From assembly GCA_012845835.1 (NCBI GenBank), contig JABAKD010000019.1:543501-607500 (forward strand): DNA of 64,000 nucleotides. The letters are read 5' to 3'. Position numbers and translations under genes: made by a program. The notes beneath the pieces are model-generated. The model was given only the letters and a program-made list of their open reading frames with translations, made no database searches and was not told the origin of the DNA. The stretch comes from Undaria pinnatifida (taxonomy: Eukaryota; Sar; Phaeophyceae; Laminariales; Alariaceae). Shown piece after piece: positions 52,901 through 62,216 of the stretch (the first letter of the stretch is position 1; every line of letters starts with the position of its first letter).

Positions 52901-55900
52901 ACACGCACGGACAGAAACCCATACCAGGTACCACAAGTAGCCTACAACAACGCCGACGCTGGCTTGGCTGCTATGACTGCCACTGCTTTTCGAGGCAAGT
53001 CAACGTCGCACATTCCTAGTTCCGCCCAACGGCAGTGTGTATCATAAGATTATGGCAGACGGCGGCAACGCGCGGTATCGATTACTTTTTCCCAACAACA
53101 GCTAGGCTTGCTCTACCTACCTACCTTTTCGATGCTTCGAGCCAAGCCCAACACACCAATCCGCTTAGGCGAGAGCTCTTCGCGCGTGAAGCACGCGTTG
53201 CTCGCGGAGAACCCAAGAAGCACAGGGCTTCTCATCCGACGATTGGCATGCAGCAGTACAGCAGTACAGCAGTACAGCAGTACCCCCTCACTCCCTCACA
53301 CCAACCGCATCCAGAAAGAGCACAAATCTATAAAGTTCAAGGGTATGCTAGTTAAGGCATACCTACATACCTACACCCCGGTAAGCTTTTTTAGGTCGTG
53401 TCTAACTTACTTAAAACATAGGTAAGGTAACGATGGTCGTACCTAAAGAACCACAGACATAGGTAAGGTAAAGCTAAAGCTAAAGGTATCGGGATCCGTA
53501 CCTAACGTATCTACAACGTAGGTAAGGTGTTGAGGTCGTCCCCAGGGCCGTACATAAACCCGGGTGATTCGTCGACGGTTATACGGGTATACGGGTATAC
53601 CAGGTACCTATACCTAGGTAAGTATTGGATCGACGTACCTACCGAACCCAAAACTTAGGTAAGGTATCGAGGTCCGTACCTAACGTACCTAAAACTTAGG
53701 TCAAGTGTTGAGGTCGTCCCCAGGCTCGTACCTAAACGCGGGTAGTTCGCCGACCGGTATACCGGTATATCTATACCCGGGTAAGTATGTGAGGTCGTGC
53801 CTATCGTGCCTAAAATATAGGTGACGTACCGTGGCCCGTACCTGACGTACCTAACACTTAGGTAAGGTATCGAGGCCCGTACCCAACTTACCTAAGCGTC
53901 GGGTACAGGTACACACCCGCGCATTTTACCCCCCGTTATACCGAACTACGAACCTTTACCTATACACTCTACCCTTGATACAATTGATGGGCTCGACTGC
54001 CGATAATGAGGCCAACGACGATCCAGTCGAAAATTGCAGTCCAGTCGGAAAAGGACCTTTCCGACTCACGGATCCGACTGTGTAATAATTGGTTTAACGT
54101 GATATAATAGGTGTCGGCCAGCAAAGCATTATAATGACCTGTACACGATACCTGTGCCTGTTGATGTTGATAGACTTGACAGATAGGGTATGAAGCAAAG
54201 TATTATATATATCATACATCGCACGAAAATTACAGCAAGGAGCTGGTCGTAACCATGTGTGTATCGGGGACACGCCTCCTTCATCCCGGGGGGGATAATC
54301 GCGAAAATACCGTGATAGTTGAAGTTAGGGCCCAGATTCACGAAGAGCACGGAAACTCGTAATTCGATTTTTTTTTTAATATTTCATGAAAGATACAAGA
54401 AAAAATCAACTTTGGTTCTTATCAAGGGACGGCGTAGTGCGTTCTAGGAAATAAAAAAAAAAAAAAAACGCGAAAGGGTCAACGAACACCCGTGGGCAAC
54501 GACCGAGGCGAGCGATGGCTCGCGTCCTCCCCGGAGCGCCGCGGCTAGCGGCCGATTGTTTTGGCCGGCAGCGGCTTTGGGGCTATGGCCTTAGGCGTCT
54601 CTTGGATGGGCTGGCGCCACCCCGCCGCCCGACACGGGCAGCAGCGACGGGGATATAGCGGTCGAACTTCTGAGCGAAGTCATCATGTGGTAGTTGGTCG
54701 TGCAACTTTCGAGGTGCAGGGCGACGAAAAACTGGGTTTGCGGCGGTCTCGATTGTTTTCGAAGCGTCGCAGGCGGTCTACGCTGTGCTAAGGATCTTCG
54801 GAGGCCGCGCTGCGGCTGCTCCGGTGGTCCTACCTCTCGCAATGGTGGCTTCTCGCCTCTCAATCAGCCGACGACATGGCACCAATTCGCGTGGCCGGCT
54901 TCGGTTACACAGAACAAGCCATGTCTAGGTGGGCAAAAATCCCCAAATTGAATTTCGATGTTCGACTGAATTCGACCGAGAAAGTCTTTTTTTTTACTTT
55001 TTTGTTGAATTTGATTTTTTGTAATAATTCTGAGAATGCCTGATTGGTGATTCATTCTTTGACCAATCAGATGCGAATTAAATTCAATTCTATAAAAAAA
55101 ATCGAAATTCGATTTGACATGTTCCTCGTCAATTCGGTTAAGCCCTAAGGCCACGGGAGATCGCACAGGAATAGTAATATTTTGAGTAGGACCTCGTATG
55201 GAGGCATTTCGCGTACATATGACACCACTTGAAAATAGAGTATGGCATCTGCGAACAAGATCCTTATTTCGAATTTTTCGAAAAAATGCAGCAAAGATCC
55301 AATAATACAGACCTTTTCAGGTGCTCTTAGCCCTTTTTTGTACTCCATAACTAGCCAGCCCTATATAAGTGTCCCTCTATATTTTCTCCTAAGCCATACC
55401 ACAGAGTTATATCATCCGCCTGCTGAGCAGCAAGCTTTTGGTGAAATTCGTTTTTTCATCGGTGACGCACCCATTGCATTAATAATAGGCTCCCGCGCGT
55501 AAATTGAAATATTTCAGCGATTTCGGTAGCTTTTGGTGTTTATGCTCGCAAGTTCGAACTCACGAAAACATCTCGTGAGTCGCTTCTGGCTGCCTACGAC
55601 TGCTGGCTGGCGCACCCCACGTCGTCATACACCCCACCAGGAGCGTCCCTCAATTTCGCGGGCCGTGGTTGCTTGTGGAGAGCTGTAGCTGCCCGCTAGT
55701 GAAGTGCATACGTTCTGTTGGGGGTCGTTTTTCGTCTCGTTTGTGTACCCTAAAGTTTGACCACTGCAGTGCCTCAAAGTCGAGGTGTGTACCTCTGCTG
55801 AGAACCAGAGGGACGGCGATCTGAAGAGACTCACAGCATCTGTGGATCAAGCCCTGTTTTTCATGGGTTTCCGGGTCTGTGTTCCACGAACCAGCCGAAG

Positions 55901-58728
55901 CTCTAAACGCAGCGTGTTAACCTAGCCATGTGTTTTACTTTTCCGATGAAACCTCTAGATATTAGAGTTACCGGAAAACCGGGGACCAGGGGATGGTCGT
56001 TTCCGTTTCCCCGTGGCCTTAAGGTTCTGCGCTGACGCCTAACGCTAAGTCAACGTGATTCCAAGACCATTGGGCAACGGAAGGGTCGGTCGAAGCGAAT
56101 CTGTTGTTTGGTCATGGTACTTGCTCTAAATAAATACCAGGAGCACCTGGCGCCTAGGTACTACGTACGTAACAGGCCTGACCGCTGACGCCGGGACGCC
56201 AAATTAAAGAAAACGCGATAGCTTCCAAACGAAAAGAATGCTGCGTTCTCAGCGAAAATGTCGACAGTGGGGTATAGTCAACTTAATTTGTATTAATAGT
56301 ATATTTACAGCAGTATGCTGCACTCGGGGATTCCTGGTATAGACTACAGTAAGCTCGTCAGGGTTGAACAAACATACTTACGAGATTATTTCCTGTGGTC
56401 GTTACTGTGGTCGTTAAAATGATCACCTCCAGGGCTGTGCAGACTTTCAAAATTGCATCTGCTGCCTGCTGCTGAGCTGCTGAGCCTTTCGGTCGTTTCG
56501 GGCTATGGACTGGGAACGTTTCAACAGCTTCAGGGTGTTTGGGTTGTGTGCAGGTTCAAAAGTGTCAATCGTGCGTCACCCGGGGTACCTATGATATCAT
56601 ACAGGAGAACAGCACAACAGCAGCGCAGCGGTACGGTTGCGGCGGCGTGCTTCTGTTGCCTTGTTCGGTTACTTGCGTGTTACTACAAAAATGGGGGTTG
56701 TGCTTCGCAATGTTGTGTGGCACGGCCGCGTGAAGAGAGAAAATGTGCCGTATTATACCATATTCGAGCACCGGTACTCTGTCACACACCAGAAGCGCGC
56801 AGAATAATACTGCTGTAGACGGCTGTGAGTTTCTTTTGGGCTCAACTTTTCATGTACCTGATGCGCCGGGGCGTGTATTGTTTGTGCTTTTTTTACTGAT
56901 TACACAGCAGCAGCAGTAACAGCAGCAGTGCACTGCTGTACACTGCTGTACGCGCATCAAATGTAATGATCACAATCTCAAACAGCAGTTTGAACTTGCA
57001 CCAGAATGCTTGTATGCCGGGTATATGAAAGTCGCAGGCTGAGGTAAACTTTTATATGCACAGCAGTACCAGTATCAGGTAGGCTACAACAGCATCACCG
57101 TATTGTCTGTTTTGTCTGGGTCGTCCCCACCTTCATTTCCGATGCACCAAATCACGAATCAACTTTGCAGTGTAGTTCCATCTTCACCGTAAGGATGCGG
57201 GCGAACGCACGGAGGTGAAAAATGCAAACGCATCAGCCTTGCGTCACACTTTGTCCGAAGGGGAACCTTGCAGGCTCTACACGTGTACTACAGCAGTCTA
57301 CAGCAGTATATAGACAGCGGCAACCACACTCGTCCAGCACCGGGTGCAGCAGCAGGAGAACAGGGGAGAGGAAAAAACAGCACTAAAATAAGAAAGCCAA
57401 TCTGAAATTACATTGATTGAGAAAGGGAATAAGAAATATGAACGTCGTTTATGCTGAGGTTTGTGTTCCGGCTTCGGTACGTACCTGCTTTTCTGTTGTC
57501 GTTGTCTGTACTGCTGCTACGCACGATCTAGACACAAGGCACCAAAGCAACAGACCTAAAATGCCAAACCACCACCGCATGGTACGAGCCCATGCAGACT
57601 GTTGATAGTAGGGGTCGCGGAGGACCACGAGAAAGGCCTGTGTCCTGCGTACGGTACTCCTCCGAGAGCGCAAAGAAATATGACCAATTGATTGAACCAT
57701 TTCGCCGCTGTTGTCGAGTCGTTGTCGTTGTTGAAAAAATATTGAAGCTGCGTACGAGTATCATCATACCTGGCCATCAGGAGACTCCAGGGGCTGCGCT
57801 CCCGATTCTGGGTCGATGATCGCCAAACGCTCGTGTCCGATGCCATGTCTGCGCGTCTCCGAGACCTCGATGATGTCGTACCCAGACCAGTCGGGTCCAC
57901 GATGGCGCAGCCTGGGAGGCAGCACCAGCAGCGGTGGTTTCGGCGATTTAAAAATCAAATTAGAACCACAAAAAAATTCCCACACTCTAATAACAAGTAC
58001 ATGTCAACAAATTTAGAACTGAAACAAAAATCGTTCACTAATTCCAAGTAGTGTGTCCGCGTGGGTGCAGTAAGTTCTAAACGCAGTAGTGGTTTCCGCA
58101 CATGTATAGCGGCAACCAGCACTGCTCCGCATACTAACACTGCTGCGGGTTCCTACATGTGCCAAGCAAGCAATGTCACAGACGCTACAGCAGGTAACCG
58201 GCACTACTCAACCGGCTTTACAGAGGGACGACTATTTGTTGCTGGTTGGCTGCTACTGCTGCTGGTACTACTGCTGGCACTACTGCTGCTACTATAATAC
58301 TGCTCTTTCTGCTTTGACGGGGGGTGGTGTACAACTTCCAATTTGATCATTTCGTGGCGACAAGTGGGCACCGCATGTTCAACTAGCTCGTCATGGTGGA
58401 GAAAGGACGCTGCCAACCAGCACAGCACGCTATGTACACCTCCTGTGGGCATTGCGTCTGGCCGCAGTCTCTACTACAGTTGGTGGTGGCTAAAGCCAGT
58501 AGCTCAAGTTGCCCAGCTCTAGCAGGCGTTGGATACAGCCGCACAGCAGTACCGAGCGATGGATGGGTTTTTTATACGATAGTAGACCACGCATGCACGA
58601 GATAGCCGCTCAACGTGGCCCATAATTTTGCTGTCTCGGCATCCTCACCGCTGGGAGCACTGGATCAGCTTGCTTCGGAGATCTGTTGCCGACAAAGGCG
58701 AGCCGAAGATGCCTAGGATGCCGCACAT
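37833..58728 (-). CDS. Asparagine synthetase, glutamine-hydrolysing (15 exons, 577 aa)
   Basis: Exons, 5' to 3': 58728-58649, 57911-57770, 48689-48618, 45901-45692, 45008-44895, 44255-44153, 43438-43305, 42780-42694, 42206-42081, 41640-41569, 40425-40282, 40035-39883, 39498-39433, 38305-38180, 37937-37833. They total 1734 nt in one frame. The enzyme makes Asn and Glu from Asp, Gln and ATP in the cytosol. N-terminal glutaminase domain: MCGILGIFG with Cys2 as nucleophile, HRGPDWSG (30-37), NGEIYN (80-85), TGSDCE (101-106). C-terminal synthetase: PP-loop SGGLDSS (240-246), [16 protein letters not shown] (349-356), VEARVPFLD (401-409). Its length and motif order resemble bacterial AsnB and plant enzymes, so it is probably functional. 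Only about 8% of the 20.9-kb span is coding. One intron is GC-AG; all others are GT-AG. Confidence 0.96.
38180..38305 (-). CDS. Asparagine synthetase, exon 14
   Basis: [13 protein letters not shown] to [10 protein letters not shown], matching the conserved C-terminal block of the family. The donor is AAG|GCAAGC, a GC donor with otherwise ideal consensus. Confidence 0.95.
38455..39000. repeat. Degenerate (ATCAACATC)n array in intron 13
   Basis: ACATCATGTCAACATC-like 9- to 12-mers, with further copies to about 39175. It begins 150 bp upstream of the exon 14 acceptor on the gene strand. Confidence 0.85.
39433..39498 (-). CDS. Asparagine synthetase, exon 13
   Basis: A 22-codon exon, [20 protein letters not shown] then KE, found by phase: it supplies the segment expected between exons 12 and 14. 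Acceptor ATGGCAG, donor GTACGG. Confidence 0.9.
39883..40035 (-). CDS. Asparagine synthetase, exon 12
   Basis: [12 protein letters not shown] followed by [16 protein letters not shown], a strongly conserved family block. Acceptor ACGTCAG, donor GTAGGT. Confidence 0.96.
40060..40230. repeat. Short ATCAGATTAGAT-type array
   Basis: CACATCA and CAGATTAGA words alternate directly beside exon 12, in intron 11. Confidence 0.6.
40282..40425 (-). CDS. Asparagine synthetase, exon 11
   Basis: [20 protein letters not shown], then VEARVPFLD, which lines the ATP/Asp site in the family. Donor GTGAGT. Confidence 0.96.
40445..41470. repeat. (TCGAAATCGAAG)-type array in intron 10
   Basis: About 1 kb of 6- and 12-mers built from TCGAAA, TCGAAG, TCGATA and TCGCAA. 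Stop codons are scarce in several frames, which explains the Ser/Lys/Arg-rich and Asp/Phe/Glu-rich open frames. Confidence 0.9.
41569..41640 (-). CDS. Asparagine synthetase, exon 10
   Basis: 24 codons, [14 protein letters not shown] then [10 protein letters not shown], continuing LSGEGADE from exon 9. Acceptor GTCCAG, donor GTCAGT. Confidence 0.95.
41862..41930. repeat. Fold-back family, left-arm fragment
   Basis: TCGTCGAAACTCATATTCCC, AAGCTGCATGTGATGCTTCG and ATCGCGCGTGTTACGG match the outer left arm of the fold-back element. Confidence 0.65.
42081..42206 (-). CDS. Asparagine synthetase, exon 9
   Basis: 42 codons: [20 protein letters not shown] and [11 protein letters not shown], the second nucleotide-binding block. 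The donor GTTCGC is weak. Confidence 0.96.
42403..42455 (-). repeat. Relic of exon 9 5' edge and acceptor
   Basis: CACCATGCGAATCGCCTACC and GACAGCCAG repeat the first bases of exon 9 and its intronic acceptor side (exon side CACCATGCGGACCACCTATC). The surrounding GTCTACGAA/TTGACCAAT sequence is duplicated as well. Confidence 0.7.
42694..42780 (-). CDS. Asparagine synthetase, exon 8
   Basis: 29 codons: [20 protein letters not shown] then QEGLDAIRE. Acceptor ACGGCAG, donor GTAAGC. Confidence 0.96.
43178..43235 (-). repeat. Relic of exon 7 3' edge
   Basis: TCTGAAGAGTGTAATTA, with a CTGGCGGACCCT segment before it, aligns with the end of exon 7 and its donor side about 120 bp downstream on the gene strand. 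Confidence 0.6.
43305..43438 (-). CDS. Asparagine synthetase, exon 7 (PP-loop)
   Basis: Completes Gly241 and encodes [15 protein letters not shown] to [14 protein letters not shown]. With exon 6 it forms the SGGLDSS pyrophosphate loop that binds ATP. Acceptor GTGTGCAG, donor GTGACT. Confidence 0.97.
43470..44012 (-). repeat. Three relics of exon 7 5' edge with acceptor, in intron 6
   Basis: Copies with exon-start equivalents at 43661, 43850 and 44008 (real start 43438) repeat the acceptor and the first 25-70 bp of exon 7, separated by TCGTTTCGTTTC-rich spacer. In frame they read [10 protein letters not shown] and then hit a stop within about 17 codons. Confidence 0.8.
44153..44255 (-). CDS. 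Asparagine synthetase, exon 6
   Basis: [20 protein letters not shown] then [11 protein letters not shown] and one base of Gly241. Acceptor TCTGCAG, donor GTGCGC. Confidence 0.95.
44721..44775 (-). repeat. Relic of exon 5 3' edge
   Basis: TCACCTCCTTAATGGTGCGC then CACAATGGGTTATACC repeats the exon 5 end and donor (TTACCTCCTTGATGGTGCGC) in intron 5. Confidence 0.8.
44895..45008 (-). CDS. Asparagine synthetase, exon 5
   Basis: 38 codons: [20 protein letters not shown] to [11 protein letters not shown], the linker between the glutaminase and synthetase domains. Acceptor TCAACAG, donor GTAAGA. Confidence 0.95.
45055..45125 (+). repeat. Fold-back family, right-end fragment
   Basis: AACATGAGTTTCGATGAAAT, CCTCGATCACACAGCTG and a T-rich end match the right terminus of the fold-back element. 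Confidence 0.6.
45135..45690 (-). repeat. Two relics of exon 4 3' edge within a CGATATCC array
   Basis: 45241-45298 and 45411-45472 repeat the last ~55 bp of exon 4 with its donor (AGGAGATCCGCACCCTCCCC; GGAGGAGATCAGCACGCTTC). The intervening sequence is an array of CGATATCC/CATTCGATA words, so the unit was exon edge plus intron start, about 170-220 bp. Confidence 0.8.
45692..45901 (-). CDS. Asparagine synthetase, exon 4
   Basis: 70 codons: [35 protein letters not shown] and SVWISSEMK, the core of the glutaminase fold. Acceptor CTGTCCAG, donor GTGAGG. Confidence 0.97.
46475..46606. mobile_element. hAT-like MITE, partial copy h5
   Basis: TTACGGGTTGGGTCGGGTCG and GGTCAACCTGACCC are preserved, as is a right-end CGCGAAAAGTGACCC, but the left terminus is lost. 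Confidence 0.5.
47115..47222. repeat. Dispersed repeat G, copy 2
   Basis: Matches 24245-24410: CCAGCCCCAACCCCGGCC, GAAATATTTTCGGACAAAAC and TTTTTGGCCATTTCC. Confidence 0.5.
47250..47830. repeat. Imperfect inverted repeat pair
   Basis: CTCAGAAGGTCCGCCTTTTG (minus strand of 47335-47356) and CTCATAAGGTCGGCCTTTTG (47738-47758) head two arms of roughly 80-100 bp. The pair may bound a decayed element in intron 3. Confidence 0.4.
48005..48240 (+). repeat. Fold-back family, left-arm copy
   Basis: CTTGCAAGCTGTGTATGATG, GATCGCGCGTGTTACGGGG, AACAGGGTGAT and GCGCACGGAAACTATAAAA occur in left-arm order, interrupted by a segment with TACCAGGTA. Confidence 0.65.
48255..48345. repeat. (GGTTTAATGAATT)n short array
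   Basis: Six imperfect 13-mers in intron 3 of asparagine synthetase, on the gene strand downstream of exon 3. Confidence 0.85.
48618..48689 (-). CDS. Asparagine synthetase, exon 3
   Basis: 24 codons, [20 protein letters not shown] then TDYK, with the NGEIYN oxyanion-region motif. Acceptor CTTTCCAG, donor GTGAGG. Confidence 0.96.
49210..49475 (+). repeat. SINE body without head
   Basis: Matches 1130-1319: GGGAAGAAAAT, a GTGCCCTCTAAGCGGCCCCG segment and GATAATAGACGGGATG before an A-rich tail. Confidence 0.55.
49755..49836 (-). mobile_element. tRNA-Glu-like SINE head, copy 2
   Basis: On the minus strand: CTCCGGTGGTCTAGTGGTCA then ACCTCGAACACTACTGAGGT, collinear with 987-1045. Its A box is at 49815-49825. 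Confidence 0.6.
50630..50735 (-). repeat. 3'-end repeat with CCGGCGG palindrome, copy 2
   Basis: Poly-T on the plus strand, then CATCCTCCGGCGGATGGGG, AAATAAAGCTTTAGCTCACC and CATACGCGTCGTGTGTCGAT. Confidence 0.75.
50925..51128 (+). mobile_element. Second tRNA-like SINE candidate
   Basis: A GGGTTCGAGCCTCG B-box-like sequence lies at 50960-50973. The body has ATGAAGGCACGTACCGGCTG, echoing 1196-1215 of the first SINE, before the next poly-T repeat. No clear A box was confirmed. Confidence 0.4.
51120..51228 (-). repeat. 3'-end repeat, copy 3
   Basis: Near-identical to 50630-50735, in direct orientation about 490 bp away; it differs at a handful of bases. Confidence 0.75.
52041..52338. mobile_element. 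hAT-like MITE, copy h6
   Basis: CAGGGCTTTTCACGGGAC on the left, CCGTGAAATGCCCTG on the right. Flanking octamers CATATATC and CAAATAAC agree at six of eight positions. The interior holds ATCAGATCATC words and an array of nine TCATG pentamers (52226-52270) next to GGGTC pentamers. Confidence 0.7.
52673..54093. mobile_element. Harbinger-like MITE, copy C, with inner satellite
   Basis: The left end GGCCGCTTATGCAGTCGGAT and right end GATCCGACTGTGTAATAATT are diverged versions of the copy A/B termini, and the interior (GAAGCACGCGTTGCTCGCGG) matches copy A. It is enlarged by the CCTAC/GGTAAGGT satellite at 53346-53935. Confidence 0.65.
53346..53935. repeat. Higher-order satellite of ACCTAA/TTAGGTAAGGT units
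   Basis: Short units such as GTACCTAACGTACCTAAAAC and TTAGGTAAGGTATCGAGG are nested in a larger unit of about 185 bp: GTTGAGGTCGTCCCCAGG occurs at 53531 and 53706, each followed by CCG...TATAC-type palindromes and GGTAAGTAT. Confidence 0.8.
57770..57911 (-). CDS. Asparagine synthetase, exon 2
   Basis: 47 codons: [14 protein letters not shown] to [20 protein letters not shown] then DGQ. HRGPD and HERL are signature residues of the glutaminase domain. Acceptor CTCCCAG, donor GTATGA. Confidence 0.96.
58649..58728 (-). CDS. Asparagine synthetase, exon 1
   Basis: Starts [20 protein letters not shown]; Cys2 after Met removal is the N-terminal nucleophile of class II amidotransferases. It ends in phase 2 at GTGAGG and joins exon 2 by completing Arg27. 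The start is fixed by the family requirement for Met-Cys-Gly. Confidence 0.96.
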
Positions 58729-59337
58729 GGTTCGAGGTGGTGGCTGAAGCAACGAGTAGCTGTGTAGTGTCTGGTTCCGCACACGTCGTTGACAATGAAG
58801 CAACCCCTAATCCCTGAGGAATAAAGCCTTCCAACCATCCGAACCGTTTTTACGCTCAGATCTACGATCTAAAATAATACCAGCCGCACAGATAGATACC
58901 TGGTATTAATAGTAGTACCAAAATTTCCAATTTCTCCAATAATAATATTATTACCTGCTCTCTTGTTGTCACCCATAGCAACAAATGAAATAAAATGCGC
59001 GACGCGCGACATAAAAGTCGTTGTTCCTTGTGGCTGTGGCCGTTGTTCCTTGTGGCTGTCGCCGTTGTTCCTTGTGGCTGTGGCCGTTGTTCCTTGTGAC
59101 TGCTGTGCGTGCATGTTCTTCTGATTGATATTGCCACCCATTCATTTTACGTCCAGCAGCGCACAGACAACCAACAGTGTCCGTGTGGCGATTCCTTTTA
59201 CATTGTAGAAGAGCAGAGAGGGACAAGCGCTGTGGTCACAAAACTACGAGAAAGACAGATTAGATGCGTACGATATTATTATCGAGGCACGAGAAAATAA
59301 GGGTTTTGTATGTACGGAAGAAGCTTGGGGTGTGGGT
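58729..59337. other. Upstream flank of asparagine synthetase
   Basis: Presumed promoter and 5' UTR; no TATA box stands out. Holds TACCTGGTA at 58897 and the 22-bp array at 59021. Confidence 0.35.
59021..59108. repeat. 22-bp minisatellite
   Basis: Four head-to-tail copies of TTGTTCCTTGTGGCTGTGGC plus CG, the last diverged. Confidence 0.9.
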
Positions 59338-59790
59338 TGTTGTCGTTGTTGCTGTTCTCACATTAACTCGCATAAATCATCAAGTAAGTCCGTGGTCACA
59401 GGACAGGCTCCAGTCACTCTGGAGCTGAGGAATACCCTCGAAAAACACAAACAACCCGAGGTGGTACACGCATATATCACAGCTGGCGCAATCCATGCCT
59501 CCACCAGAAAGATATAAAAAAAGTTAACATCGGGAGTCAGTCTACGATGTATGTGCCAGGTCCATACCGGTGCATACGTCTCATTACTCGCGCGCCTGGA
59601 AAAACGCGCCTGGAAAAAACGACTATTATTATACCGCTTGCCACCCAAGAAAGACTACCACGTGCATATTACACGTAGTATCTATCACTGCGCATACACA
59701 CGACAGACGCAAGTCAATTGGAAAAAAGAAACAAAGAACAAATAAGAAGAGGAAGGAAAGGAAAGAAAAGAGAAGAAAGAGAAAAAAGAA
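59338..59790 (+). repeat. Dispersed repeat F, copy 2
   Basis: Inverted partner of 1-410. It ends in a long purine-rich AAGAAAAGG tract that continues to about 59875. Confidence 0.75.
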
Positions 59791-59875
59791 AAGGAAAGAT
59801 AAGAAAAGACAAGAAAAGCTAAAGAAAAAGTAAGACAAGAAGAGGAAGCAAGGAAAGAAAACGAGAAAAAAAATG

Positions 59876-60670
59876 TAATACTAGTAGTCTAGCAGACCCT
59901 AGGAACTGACAAAAGACGGCATTGGGCTCATAGAGGGTATCAAGTGCATCATTAAATGGCACAGAACGCAACATGACGAAGAAGTTAGGTAGGGCAGTCT
60001 TACACTATCTTGTGACGGCCATTCATTGGAAGGCCCACAACTTTCAAGACGATGATGGTCAAACCCAGACTTTAGTTTCTTGGGCATGACGTCCCCCCTC
60101 CCCCCCGCCCCCCCCTTCCCCCCTTACCCCCTCCCCCCCCCCCCCCCTTCCCCCTCCCCCCGGCCGCTTAGAGATGCCGACGGTGGATGGCGCTGCCGCA
60201 GCCTTTGCGCGTCGCTCTGCAGCTTTTGGCGTTTCTCCGTTTCATGCCAATTCCGCATGAACCAATCGGCCCCCTCCTCTACTCGTCGAAACCATCTGCC
60301 AGTCTTCTGAGCAGCCTTTCGTCGTCACCCTTCGAATTTCATTCCGAAGACCGACATATCCTCCTTCAGATGAGCCATCCATATATTGCACGTTGACCGA
60401 TGAGATCAATGCCGGTGGTTACTTGTACTTGTCTTGGTATAATATATTTAGCAAAGGGAACCTTGGATCAGTCGGTCTGGTTGCTGACTAGCAAGCGAAG
60501 CACGCAGAGAAGAGGGAAGCATCGTCAGCGAGACAGGTTCAAGGTGTGATAGACTGGCTGATTTGGGGGTGCGCAATAATATGATACAACTTCGAAAGCA
60601 AAATATATCAAGGGTTAGGAAACACCTCAGAGTCTGCCCCGAGGAGCCAGGATGATGTTGAAGGATTAGA
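59876..60670. other. Intergenic; C-rich tract
   Basis: A CCCCT/CCCCC tract occupies 60090-60160. Frames at 59899-60087 (minus) and 60080-60396 (plus) have no recognised relatives. Confidence 0.35.
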
Positions 60671-61047
60671 CTAGTCTATAGTGATAGGGAGGCGGTACAA
60701 TCTAGGGAATAGGGACTGGTATCCACATTTTATTTCCTTGTTGTTTATTCTAGAGGTCCCTCCAAGAAGTCGATTCTGTGCACAAGTACGAGTTTTCGCA
60801 ACGTTCAACGAGTTTCCTCTTGGCGGGCAGAGTCGTTCGTGGGCTGCATTTAGTCGAAGGCCTTTACCAACTGTATTTTGCGTTATCTGGGTAAATAACA
60901 TTGTTCAGAATTGCAAAGCATGGCTGGATATAGAAGTATGGGATATGAAGTATTCCACCTAACTAAGAAAGATGGAATATTAATGAAAGTATAGGAAGAA
61001 GTTGCTACACCAACCGTGGGAGGTGATGCCAGTGAACATATCCCATA

Positions 61048-61925
61048 CTATCTGAGGAGAAGAACTGGCTCGAAAATACATTGCTCAACCGCTTGAACTG
61101 GGCATACCGCCACATATTTCTGGTCGTAGGGTACGGAAATCAAATGATCGGCACCATCTCTCAAAGTTTTTCTCCACTGGAAGTTGAACAGAAGCCCACT
61201 CTTGTTTGGAAGTTTAAGCACTCGTTGTATCAATGTATTCGTCAACTCTGCTCCCCTTTTGGTTGCGCTAAAGGCTACCACTAAGAACGCGATATCTCGA
61301 GCGAGCGCTACCCTCTCTAGGATGAACACAGTACTCGGAAGTTTCGACCCATAGACCTCATGATTGTTTCTAAGTGATCATGAAGGATAGCCGGTGCTTG
61401 TTTGACTCGTACACCTGCTTGCTTCTGCTCTCCGGTTGCGAACGTCAAGTACTGAGCTACCAACTCGCTTCGTACTGGATTTCCAATCCGCAAGGTGGTA
61501 CTCCATGGGGTCACTATGTCACTGTCACTATATGTGATTTGATCGGAGCGAATCGAACGCATATCTCATGCTGCACTCTCCTGGGGTAGTTGTAAAACAT
61601 CCCGTAAAACCCTTCATCCCGACTCCTGCACAGTGGCGCGCATGTACTACTGTCCATCTCCTCGCACACATGAATCCAACCAACATAGAAATTCCACGAC
61701 ATCCTTCGGTTGAGTATCCTCAATACGTGAAGTGGTACTCTTTGGCCGAGATTGAAGGAACTCCGTGAACAACATGTATGTGACCGATCTACTTTTCATG
61801 GATACTTTTTCGGCACAAGCAGTTCGAAACTGGCTAAACCGCTTTCGAATCGCTGCTTCGTCAATGTCTATCGGCGTATCTGTGCCCGTAGTATTTTCTG
61901 CTTCCGAGACCGTTTCACCACACAT
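61048..61925 (-). pseudogene. DIRS-like tyrosine recombinase
   Basis: The N-terminal part (EEAxxRF-like AAIRKRFSQFRTACAEK, VEFLCWLDSC) resembles a helical core-binding domain. ARDIAFLVVAFSATKRGAEL contains the expected catalytic Arg of the recombinase core, followed by a strand-rich stretch (FQWRKTLRDGADHLISVPY). The His-x-x-Arg and Tyr part should follow below 61048, where the frame is broken. Confidence 0.65.
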
Positions 61926-62216
61926 TTGGCAGAAGCGAAAGCCTTCATCGTTCTCAGCATGTCATGTCGGGCACAGGACCCTTGCTCGCGACGCGGATAC
62001 TTTTACGAGAGAACGAAATGGTATTGATTCTCCCGCTTCGCGCCATGGGGCCAGCAGCCTCCCCACAATGCTCAGAACGATCGTCAGAGCCGTGTAAATA
62101 GTCCGCAGAGCCTGATAATGAATTGCGTAAACTTCGATGTCATTGTGTCAAGTTATGTTTTACAAAAATTTACTTCTGCTGCCAACATGCTCCACTTCTG
62201 AAACATAAACGGTTCT

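Larger units (their letters stand above)
48690..57769. other. Asparagine synthetase intron 2 (9.1 kb)
   Basis: Holds SINE pieces, two 3'-end repeats, a hAT-like MITE (h6), a Harbinger-like MITE (C) with an inner satellite, and GC-rich sequence at 54480-54900 with open frames on both strands that I do not recognise. No exon phase is missing, so no coding exon of this gene is expected inside. Confidence 0.7.

Noticed and set aside
54480-54963. GC-rich gene with frames on both strands
   Set aside because: No family resemblance, no splice sites in phase, and it sits in intron 2 of asparagine synthetase; left as unrecognised sequence.
59021-59108. CRISPR array
   Set aside because: The 22-bp units are head-to-tail with no spacers, in a eukaryotic context.
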